A stretch of DNA of 64,000 nucleotides from Coptis chinensis (lineage: Eukaryota; Streptophyta; Magnoliopsida; Ranunculales; Ranunculaceae), in contig CM027385.1 in the NCBI GenBank assembly GCA_015680905.1, positions 79,257,501 to 79,321,500 of the forward strand, written 5' to 3'. Below the pieces are notes generated by a model that was given only the letters and a program-made list of their open reading frames with translations, did not search any database and was not told the DNA's origin. This document shows positions 1 to 8,714 of the stretch, piece by piece. The position numbers and the translations under genes were made by a program. Each line of letters starts with the position of its first letter. Within the stretch, counting starts at the first letter, position 1.

Positions 1-1246
1 TAATGGTTGTGTTAATATTGTAAGAAATCCGTTTCGATTTCCATAAACGATGTCTGTAAAGTACCGATCACCTACCTACATTAGAACCACATATAAGTCA
101 TATGGCAACAAAACAAGAGAAGACTAGTAACTTATAGATATCTACCATGATAAGCAGTGAGGCTTCACAACCAAAGTATTTTTCAATGTCTTCAGCTGAT
201 CCACCTGGCTTCTTCACCCCTGAAGTTTATACATGACTAAGTTAAGTTTAAAAACGTATGATGCCAATTCTAATACAGTGGAGAAAACAAGGCGTGGCTT
301 GCCTAACTTGACAACATTGGTGAGTTAATCACAAAGCAATCCAAATGCAGTAACTAGAAATGCTATTCAATAGTAAATCATTCAGTGCAACAAAGTGACT
401 TACCGTGTCTAATGACATGAATTCCAATTGATTGCTCGAAAGGTTCGAGCTTTGGAACCATTAGCATCATATTGGCTTAATCCTAGCATAAAAAAATTAA
501 ACATAAACATTAGTCCACAAGTATCAAAAAAGATATTTACACAGACTAGGCAATGCCAACTTACCAGCAGAGTTGCTAAAAACTGCAACATTATCACCAA
601 AAACAGATTTACAAGAATCCAAGGACGATTCAAGAGGAGGCCAAAGTGCAAGCGAATAAGGCAACGTAAGTGTATTATCTTTATCAAAAACCACACCCTT
701 AAATCCTCTTTTTTCTAACTCTACCCAATCAATCCACCTAATATCTTTCACAGAAATATGAGGTAAAGCAAGATGATTGTCTTTAGTCATCACTGCCAAT
801 GCCGATGATATCCCTTCGAAGTTAAAACGTTGGCTTAATGCAGCTTTTATATTGTTCCACCACATGTTTGATGAATTTCCTGAATGAACGTTGGTCTGGG
901 CCAGTGCACTCTGTTTTTGTTCAAATGGTCCTTGAGTTTGGGTCTTATTGTTTGTGTTGTTGTTGTCAAGGAATGAATACATTTCAGTTAAAATAAGGTC
1001 TTTGGTTTCATGGAAATGGTTAATAGTACTAGTAGTAGTGTTTGTTGTTGTTGTTGTTGTTGGGGAATGTGTTTTGTGTTGAGTTTGTGAATGCTTGTTT
1101 ATATAGCATAATGAAGTGGTTGGTTTTCTGTTACGGGTAGTGATGATTGGAGTTGAAATGTGTGCATTGTGGTGAGCATGCAAGGGTTGCTTAAGGTTGG
1201 GGCAATGACCAATTGACAGTGGAGAAATTGAGCTTATGGTTTGCAT
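1..1246 (-). CDS. PGPP1: Phosphatidylglycerophosphate phosphatase, PGPP1/GEP4-like (5' part, frameshifted)
   Basis: HAD-superfamily phosphatase expected to turn phosphatidylglycerophosphate into phosphatidylglycerol in plastids (family knowledge). Visible exons: 565-1246, 404-482, 146-219 and 75 to the window edge, each with GT/AG borders. Exon 1 encodes 227 residues: a long Ser/Thr/Asn-rich N-terminus that could be a transit peptide, then the HAD motif FDKDNTLT at residues 187-194 (catalytic Asp188, Asp190) and VFSNSAG at its end (motif II). Exon 3 carries the KKPGG lysine motif and exon 4 the VGDRYFTDIVYGNRNG motif IV, so all four HAD motifs exist. The 3' end lies outside the window. Odd: exon 2 reads SKARTF and then shifts frame. 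One extra base near 438 must be ignored to recover EQSIGIHVIRH and splice in phase into exon 3. This may be a sequencing error or a real null allele. Confidence 0.85.
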
Positions 1247-1809
1247 TATTATCGTCCACTTTTATTTTTATTTTGTACAATTTTTTTTTGAGAACTTATA
1301 ATTTGGCATTTTCATTTGCCTGCTTTCAGAGTTTGAGTCCTCTCACATCACCAAATCCAGAATCAAGATTATGACATAGTTGTCTTCATGTTATTGGACC
1401 ATGGAATAAGGACTCCACTCATATTAGCTTTGAGCCAAATGTAGCTATGGCCCAACAAGTCGACCACATTAGTAACATGATGACCAATTATGCACACACT
1501 TATGTGCGCATCAAAATGCAGATTATACAAATCATTTGTACACTATTATTATCGGCTGTGAGCAGGTGACTTAGGTAGGTGAAATGATAATTGGATCTAG
1601 ACAATGACAAAGACAATCAGATATTCAAAAGATGTGAGTGATCCACATTAGTATTAACAATTCAACTTTTTTATAGATGAATCTACATGAACTATGTATT
1701 GATTTTTTTTTATTTTGTTCAGTCTGAAGTTTCTTAGAACTTCTTCTGTATTTCCTTCTATATTTTGGGTCCTTAGGAATTTAACTAGGCGTCTAGGTAT
1801 ATATTGAAT
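1247..1809. other. Intergenic spacer upstream of the PGPP1-like gene
   Basis: This holds the presumed promoter and 5' leader of the minus-strand phosphatase gene. AT-rich; no coding potential, repeat or recognisable element seen. Confidence 0.5.
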
Positions 1810-1824
1810 AATTGATTATTGACA
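1810..1824. repeat. 15-bp target-site duplication, left copy
   Basis: The sequence aattgattattgaca here recurs without mismatch at 4628-4642. Together the copies bracket the whole SINE/LINE block between them, as expected for target-primed retrotransposition. Confidence 0.85.
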
Positions 1825-2050
1825 TAATCTTGGAACGGGTAGCACAACTGGTCCGGTCTTGGGTTTGCTCCCCAATAGTTACTAATTCAATTTCCCTCAA
1901 GGTCACTACCGAGGCAGTACCCAGTCAAATTTCCAACCAGGGCACTGGGATTAGTTGAGGTTCCAACCAGGGCCCTGGGATTAGTCAAGATGCGCATAAA
2001 CTCGCCCAGACACTCGTTTAGTAAATAATAATAATAATAATAGTAAATAA
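1825..2050 (+). mobile_element. tRNA-derived SINE with AAT-rich tail
   Basis: The head has an A-box-like stretch (gtagcacaactggtccgg, about 1840) and a weak B-box-like stretch (gggtttgctcccc). The distal part, gggattagtcaagatgcgc followed by ctcgcccagacactc, resembles a SINE 3' domain common in eudicots (recalled, not searched). It ends in an (AAT)n-like tail at about 2023-2050. A ~33-bp segment with ccaaccagggc-ctgggattag is duplicated in tandem at about 1930-1990, which makes this copy longer. It begins directly after the left 15-bp TSD. Confidence 0.6.
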
Positions 2051-2064
2051 TAGCATATGATTCG

Positions 2065-3250
2065 GTGAGGTGGGAAGCAGTGGAATTTGCCCTCAAGAGA
2101 GTAGGAATGCCTGCTAAATTTGTGGCATGGATAATGGCATGTATACAGGATGCACACTACTCCATTATGATTAAGGGAGCTCCTCAAGGGTATTTCAAAG
2201 GGAAGAGAGGCATAAGACAAGGTGACCCCCTGTCACCGTACCTATTTGTGCTCGTTATGGAGATGTTTTCGGACCTTATGATGCAAAGCGCTACAGTGGG
2301 AGACTACAAACTACACCACAGATGTCGCGACCCAGTAATAACCCACTTGTCATTCGCGGATGATCTTATTGCATTTATGCACGGAGATTTGATGACAGCC
2401 ATGACGCTAAGGGATACGTTGAACTCATTCAACAAGATGCACGTGACTAGAAGCAAATGCGAAGAGTCAACTATTTTGCACACGTGGATGGATGCAAGAC
2501 TATGTGAGGCGCAAAGAAGGCAGCCATTCCATTCCGGTTGCCCAAGGTACGCCCCGATGAAGTACTTAGGGCTCCCACTCATCACTACCCGGTCGACCTA
2601 TATAGATCGCGACGCCACTTTTGGCAAACGTAAATTCGAAGAATTCAGAGTTGGAAGGGGAAGTTCCTATCTTATGCAGATCTGGCTTACGACTTCTCAA
2701 GTCCGTGATCAACAACTTGAGTATATTCGGTTGGCGATTCATTCTACCACGAGTTATCGATGAGTCAATGTAATGTGTGTAGGAACTTTCTATGGGTTGG
2801 ACCTGATGGAGGAAACTCTCACTCTAATAAGCCGGGAAGATGTATGTTACCCATATGAGGAAGGAGGACTTGGGGTTAGATGCTTGGCTACTACTAATCG
2901 GGCAAAGAAACCTAAGGCACATATGGCATATTACAAGCAAGAAAGATACACTATGGGTGCACCGGGTACAAAAAAAAAATCTGATAAAGGGGAGGAACTT
3001 CGAGTTTGAAAATACCAAGTGATTGCTCGTGGAGTTGGAGAAACATCTTGAAGGACGAGTCGGCAAGGGCTATAGCTATGCATTTGATTGGGAATGGCGA
3101 AAACACAAGTCCGGTATGATCCATGGCACCCAACCGATCTTGGCAGAAAATTCGATATGGTACTTCTATACGACTCGGTTTGTAACAAGCGAGCTAAGGT
3201 ATCAAGTTTCATAGAAGACGGACAATGGCATATCCCACAACAGTTCAAGA
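2065..3250 (+). pseudogene. LINE reverse transcriptase and zf-RVT remnant
   Basis: The open segment to 2763 shows the RT order KRVGMPAKFVAWIMACI, GAPQGYFKGKRGIRQGDPLS, PYLFVLVMEMFSDLM and the catalytic box SFADDLIAF (the DD pair binds metal). It continues with the thumb motif MKYLGLPL. Downstream frames to about 3250 keep fragments of the C-terminal zf-RVT region, such as WVGPDGG-like and CYPYEEGGLGVR stretches. Stops at 2761 and many shifts afterwards rule out a functional product. Family: plant L1 ORF2, acting in nuclear retrotransposition. Confidence 0.8.
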
Positions 3251-4129
3251 ATCACTACCCGTAACCGGTACAAGGAATTGAAGAAGAGGTAGAGATACAC
3301 ATAGGAGAGGATGATGAGGTAGTCCGGACGGGTGACAGATAGCGGCGAAGTACCAAATGAAGGATACATATGACAAAGCGGCGTAAGGCAGAGGCGGACA
3401 TGGGGCATAATATTATATGGTTCAGAACAAAATTCGAGATTCTCCTTCATCATTTGCAATGGCTTGAAAAAGGATTGAAGACGCCGCATAAAACTAAAGG
3501 AATGGAAGGTAGTGGCATCGACAACATACCGTTTTGTAACCAAAGGTAATCGAAACGTAAGAGCACCCGCTTTTTTACATGTGTGTATGGAAGAGAGATA
3601 TGGGAAAGTCTCAGCACGTGCGAGTTGCGAAATGGGTACAACAGAGGAATTGCACCCACTTGGCGCAAAGAGTTGGAATGGATTCAAGAAAGAGTGAAGG
3701 GAAAGGAGGGTTCCAAGATGTATTGGCGCCGCTATTTCATTCGGCTTTATATAATCGGACTTGGAAAGAGAGGAACTGGCCGATGCTTTGATCATAAATT
3801 CGCCGCTACAACAACGGTAAGCAACCCGATTCTAAAGGATGTGCCCAAAATACACGCTATGGATGTCAAAATGGAGGAGGGGCCCGAAAAATACAAATTT
3901 GAAATTGTGGCACAAAGGGGATAGAGGTGACTACGCATAGGGATGAAGGTAATCATACACTAAAACGACGGCAAGCAGCAAGGCCTAATGGGGCAAGAAT
4001 AATGGTTTTATTGTGGCATCAAATTTAGAACAGCATAAGGGGACTAGAGGTGACAGTGGAATCAAATGTAAGTGGACTGTAAGGTAAATCATACACTAAA
4101 CACGCATGCAAGGCGCAAGGCCTACCTAG

Positions 4130-4500
4130 TGGGGCGCGCAGGCAAGAGCAATGGTTTTGTTGTGGATGGCAGATCCGTTACCATAGCACTTGTGGAGTTA
4201 CAAGGGTTGAGCAAGGGCTCAAGCTAGCCGAGAAGTATAACATCGAAGAGTGGAAGCTCGACGGATTCATCAAATGTGGAAACCTTTCTAAGGCGAAAAA
4301 ATATCCATGGCAAAGCGAAGAGACTTATCAAGAGCATCGCAAAGCATTACAAAGTAGGCTCGTTTCTTCTCTATTAAACATGTTTATCGAGAGGTGAACA
4401 AATTAGCCGATGTTCTAGCAAAGAAATGTTCCAAATGTAACATTTATTGAAATTCTTCCTAGCTCCTTTGCAGAGGATGTAAGGAATATTATGTATGATG
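4130..4500 (+). pseudogene. LINE RNase H-like domain remnant
   Basis: Frame-shifted pieces near 4190-4250 read VELQGL and LKLAEKYNIEEWKL. Near 4380-4440 they read VYREVNKLADVLAKKCSK, the typical end of plant LINE RNase H domains (HVYREANKVAD-like). It is the C-terminal part of the same ORF2 remnant and lies about 100 bases before the A-rich tail. No continuous frame remains. Region 3250-4130 between is decayed ORF2 with no motif I can name. Confidence 0.6.
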
Positions 4501-4627
4501 ATGTAATAGGAAAGGAATACGAGAGATGTAATTGAAAGCTTTTGTTATTTAATGAAAAGGGGTAGGGGGCCTCTAAAACAACCTCGCTTACCAACCAAAA
4601 AAAAAAAATAATAACATTAAAAGAAAA

Positions 4628-4642
4628 AATTGATTATTGACA
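4628..4642. repeat. 15-bp target-site duplication, right copy
   Basis: Exact match to 1810-1824, directly after the A-rich LINE tail. Confidence 0.85.
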
Positions 4643-4727
4643 CGAACAAAATAATTTATCCACAAGCAAAAGTGTGTTATGACAACACCTCTTCTTATCC
4701 TCTCTCTTGAACTGCAAAATCTACGAT

Positions 4728-5130
4728 CTGTGTAGTTAAATCGCTACTCGCTTTTTCGAGTAGGTGTAATCGATCGGGATTATTTGGACGATTTTTCATA
4801 ACACTATTTCTTTACAAAATAATTATTAAATATATTTAACTTTGAAATACCAACATAATCAAGTCAATTAAGAACCCAATCAATCAATAAACAATTAAAA
4901 CACTCAATCAACTAAAATAAATATGATTAAAGTATAGAACTTTACAGAATCGAGGGTTGGTCAAATTGGCGAAATATCGAGTTCAATGCTTAACATTGAA
5001 ATAGTGAACACAATTACTCGGCTAATCGGTCGAGTACTCGGAGAGTTTTTGAGCCCGACAGGATCGGGATTAAATTGTTAGTCGGTCGTTTAAATGAAAC
5101 CGAGAGAGTACTCAACGATTTAATAGCCCA
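4728..5130. mobile_element. Short hAT-like non-autonomous element
   Basis: The left end reads CTGTGTAGTTAAATCGCTAC. The right end in reverse complement reads TTGGGCTATTAAATCGTTG. Both resemble the ends of the hAT element at 16748-17692 (CTGGGCAGTTAAATCGCTAC), so they look like one family. Flanks share only acgat (tctacgat left, aacacgat right), an imperfect 8-bp TSD. No coding sequence. It lies about 320 bp upstream of the PHD-gene start codon. Confidence 0.6.
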
Positions 5131-5135
5131 ACACG

Positions 5136-5449
5136 ATGTCCATGATTATTGTGTCGTTCATGGGGCAGTAGATGATAACCAATAGTCCGTGGGCTGAGAC
5201 GGAATTGAAAAGCCCAATACACGAAATTTTCCCCAAAATTTCAAAGTTTCAAACAAAACAAACCCCGCCATGCCGCCAAATTTGAAAATAGAAAACGAAT
5301 CTATTTCTTCCCGGCTTTTCTTCCCACCATTCTTCTTTCAACTTTCAACTTTCAAAACCTCAAATTTTCTTTTTTTTTAGTCTTTAACTCTTTTTCTTTC
5401 TCTCATTTTCAACTCTCAAATCTTCAAACCTTAAAACCAGAAGAGATAA
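5136..5449 (+). promoter_or_regulatory. Core promoter and pyrimidine-rich 5' leader of the PHD-finger gene
   Basis: The last ~130 bases before the start codon are very rich in C and T (ctttttctttctctcattt and similar), as in many plant 5' UTRs. No unambiguous TATA box was found. The hAT-like element ends at its upstream edge. Confidence 0.45.
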
Positions 5450-6546
5450 ATGGAACAAAAAAAATTTCATGGTGTTCATCCACTGAAAAGATACAAACTT
5501 CAACAGCAAGAAAAAGAAACTGAAGAAACACCATACTCAACTTCTCTTCTTCCAGCTAAGAAGAGAAAAGAATCAAGAGATTACTCACCACCATTCCATT
5601 TCCCATTCAACACCACCCCAGAAAACACAAAAACTACCACCTGTTATTTACCTGCAAAGAAAAGAGTTTGGGCTCTTCAACCTCTTTTTAATAGCCCAGA
5701 GAAAAAACCCATTTTGAGTTTAGATCTCAATCTTGAATACCAACATTCTCCTGAAAAAGCAACACCAATACTCAGTTCCATTTCACAGAAAGAATTCGAA
5801 CTTTTCAGTATAGTTGAGGAAGAGGAAGAAGAAGATGATGATGATGATGGGATTCTTTGTGGTGTTTGTCAAAGTACAGATGGAGATCCATCAGACCCTA
5901 TTGTGTTTTGCGACGGATGTGATTTAATGGTTCACGCAATTTGTTATGGAGATCCCCTTGTTCAAGGTATACCAGAAGGAGATTGGTTCTGTGCTACTTG
6001 TGAAGATAAAAAGAGTCGGGTCGATGACGGCGAGAAGGAAAAGGTTTATTCTTGTTGTCTATGTCCTGAAAAGGGAGGAATAATGAAACCAACTACAGAT
6101 GGAAAATGGGCTCATGTCTTATGTGCTTTATTTGTTCCTGAAGTGTTTTTTAAGAATCCAGATGGTAGAGATGGGATTGATTGTTCTCAAGTTCCTAAAA
6201 AGAGATGGGAAGAGGTGTGTTATGTTTGCAAGTCTAGAAATGGATGTGCTATTGAATGCTCAGAACCTAAGTGTTTATTAGCATTTCATGTTACTTGTGG
6301 ATTGAATGAGGAACTTTGTATTGAGTACAAAGAAGGGAAGAATGGGAAAGGAGGAGATATTGTTGCTGGGTTTTGCAGAAGGCATACTGAGATTTGGAAG
6401 AAGGTAACAAATTTTGGGTCTAATGAGGACCTTTTTTTTTTTTTTTTTTTGTATTAACTTTTAACCTTCTTCTGGTGTTTATTTGGTTGCAGGAACAACA
6501 AACAGGGAAGTTCAAGATTGTGGCAAGAGAGGAGGCTAAGAAGTAA
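5450..6546 (+). CDS. PHD + extended-PHD zinc-finger protein (JADE/At3g14740-like)
   Basis: A probable nuclear histone-reading protein. Exon 1 5450-6403 (318 codons, phase 0), intron 6404-6492 with a long T tract, exon 2 6493-6546; 335 residues in total. Residues 137-184 form a PHD finger (CGVC, CDGCD, H-x2-C, CATC). Residues 202-311 form an extended PHD (C5HC2H order: CCLC, WAHVLC, CYVC, FHVTC, FCRRH). The N-terminus is basic, an acidic run EEEEEEDDDDD covers 123-133, and LDLNL at 91-95 fits the EAR (LxLxL) repression consensus. Exon 2 encodes a Q-x-GKFKIVAREE tail that I recall as family-typical. The first ATG after the pyrimidine-rich leader is used. The PHD-ePHD pairing is as in JADE/BRPF proteins, but no acetyltransferase-scaffold region is present. 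Complete and apparently functional. Confidence 0.9.
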
Positions 6547-6915
6547 CAGAAAGAAAGAAAAAGTGTGCTTGTTTCTTAGATTTAATGATTTGTAACAAGT
6601 ATTTTCGTTAAATTTGAACTTTGATTGTCTAGTTTGAGTAATGTTTACTAAATTCACATAATGCATTATCCTGTTTCGTTTTGGCGTTCCATTTCTTTAC
6701 TCCAATCTGATCAAAGCAAAACACCTTGCTAGCCTTTTTAGTGGATTTATTATCAGCTCAGCTTAGCATATAATTTCAATCGAAATGGGATTAACAACCA
6801 TTAAAAAAAATAAAAAAAAGGATCATTTGTTCAAAGATCAGTGTACTCAATATTCACAAGTCAAAACATCTCCTCGTAATGGGTAATTCCAGCAACTTAT
6901 TCTAGAGGCAATCTG
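6547..6915. other. 3' flank of the PHD gene
   Basis: Likely contains the 3' UTR and poly(A) region of the PHD gene, then AT-rich spacer with A-rich runs near 6800. Nothing else seen. Confidence 0.4.
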
Positions 6916-8086
6916 ATGAGTGAATGCAAATCACTACAGAAAGAAATGATAACTGAGAAGGATACAAGGCCAGACAAGGAGAAGAGTATTGAGAATCAGA
7001 ACAACATTGAAGCTACAACATGGAAGAAAAAAAAAAAACAGAGAAACAGGAACAAAGAAACTGGAGTTAGTGACACTGGCACCAAGGACTCCCAAGGCAT
7101 GCCCATTCCATCACCGCCAGTTATTGTGGATTTGAATGTAAATGAGGGAACTGGAGTCTCACTGATGACTCAAACAGTCAGCAATTACTGCTCTTCAAGC
7201 AGCTATCCCTACCCCTCAGGTGGATTCAATGCTTGAAAAAGATGGAACACTAGCTGAAGCTTCTGAACAGGCCGTATTACCTACTGCAATTCTGGAGCAA
7301 GATACACTTGTTACTGCGGCAGTGCCTCAAGATACAGTAGCAGAGATCCAAAATATGGGCACTGAAGATGCACAAATGGCGGGCCACTCTGAAACTGTCA
7401 TTTCTGTCAACGAGAATCCTCCACTTGATAGGGACTTGAATGTCAATCCAGTTGATGAGAGAACAGATTGTCCAAATATGAGAAACCCTCCAAATTCTAT
7501 AGCACCCAACTTCAGATCAACTGCGGATGAGGTGTTCAGAGTCGAGAACTTGAATAGTAGAGCGCTAGACTCCTATTCCTCTTCAACGACTAGAATGGCT
7601 GAGTCCTCTTTCTCTTTTACTGCCGATAGTAACAGATTCCATGTACTAAGCGAAACCAATGCTTTGATGTGAGTGGTTAACTGGGCTGACCTTGTTGACG
7701 AAGAGGAAGGCGAAAACAGTGGTGAAGAACCATGGAAAATAAAATCAAAGGAGAAATACAAGCCCCAATGGATGTTGCAGGAGCATTCTCCTCCACCTAC
7801 AGGAACAATTTCAACCTCCTCTCCTACTGAGCGGGAAGTGGTTGCAAATACATCATGCACTACTCAAAGAAATCGTGTTCTCCTTGAAACCCACAGTTTG
7901 CTGAGCTCCGTCGATTGGGCTGAGTATAAGGAAGGAGTAGAATGGCAGGGTCCGAAGAAAAAAGGAAGTCCAAGGGAAAAGATGTGGATCCGACCCCTCT
8001 TCCACCCAGGACTAGAAATATTCCCACACTATATAAATGAACTAGATTTATCCACCGGAACCTTTAGTATTTTTGTTGGAAACTAG
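6916..8086 (+). pseudogene. Degenerate ORF, possibly a LINE ORF1-like protein
   Basis: Three consecutive open segments form one broken ORF of about 390 codons: 6916-7236, then 7220-7669 in another frame, then a TGA stop (7670-7672), then on to 8086 in the same frame. The N-terminal part is basic (KKKKKQRNRN). Two DLNVN motifs occur (VDLNVNEGTG and RDLNVNPVDE), followed by NRFHVLSE and the acidic WADLVDEEEGE. I do not recognise a named domain. The low-complexity basic/acidic layout and NRFHVL-like motif resemble plant LINE ORF1/gag regions, and the A-tailed end downstream supports a retroposed origin. One frameshift and one stop make it non-functional as read. Confidence 0.4.
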
Positions 8087-8211
8087 TTTATTTTGGTTTT
8101 GATTTTGGATTCAAAGTGGGAACTTAATCCAGCTCAGGCGGTGCTTAACCCCTATATTGTAACCTTATATTATTATTATTATAATATTCACAATTTTCCT
8201 GCGAAAAAAAA
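8087..8211 (+). mobile_element. LINE-like 3' end with A-tail
   Basis: After the broken ORF comes a non-coding 3' stretch with tattattattattataatatt and a run of nine A at about 8203-8211, the layout of a plant LINE/retroposon 3' end. I could not find a convincing TSD. Confidence 0.4.
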
Positions 8212-8714
8212 AGTATTTCAAGCGGATCAGAAGAAGCAAGTGCAGAGGTTCTAATTTGATTCTCATATACTGTATACTATATGAGAACAACTACTACTTA
8301 CCAACAAAAACCCATAATACTTCAATTCTCAAGTCTCATTGATAGAGGACCCATAAAAAGGGGATCAGTACTCGGTCTCATACATAGATACAATTTGCCT
8401 ACAGTAAGCCAAGATTTAACCACTCTAGCATACAGCATAGATAGGGTAATACAACATCAGAAGGAATCCATTGTACAACAAAAAAAAAAGTAACATACTA
8501 ACATCTAATACTGGTGTTTCTGTTCATGGGAGAAACAGAGAATGAGAACCTGCCAAAAGCAACAAAAACAAATAGCAAAACTAGTAATTGATTTCACATT
8601 TCTCTAAAGGTTTTGACACCTTACAAATAAAAGCTTTGCAATGTAGAATATCTCCTTCCCCTCATCATGCTTCACCACTCATTTGCTTATCACTGTTCTT
8701 AAAGTTGCTTCAGC
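8212..8714. other. Spacer and 3' UTR of eIF4E copy 1
   Basis: From about 8640 the sequence parallels 12113-12192 downstream of the second eIF4E gene (atgtagaatatctcct), so it is the duplicated 3' UTR. 8212-8640 shows nothing convincing. Confidence 0.5.

Larger units (their letters stand above)
2051..4627 (+). mobile_element. 5'-truncated L1-type LINE (RT, zf-RVT region, RNase H, A-rich tail)
   Basis: This non-LTR retrotransposon keeps the second half of its ORF2: the reverse transcriptase palm, a zf-RVT-like region, an RNase H-like C-terminus and an A-rich tail at about 4598-4627. ORF1, the endonuclease and the N-terminal RT are missing. Stops and frameshifts are frequent, so it is inactive. 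It abuts the SINE tail at 2050, and the shared 15-bp TSD starts directly after it at 4628. Either it inserted into the SINE tail or the two are one chimeric insertion. Confidence 0.85.

Noticed and set aside
3202..3795. 197-codon open frame on minus opposite the LINE
   Set aside because: Antisense shadow of decayed LINE ORF2; no domain.
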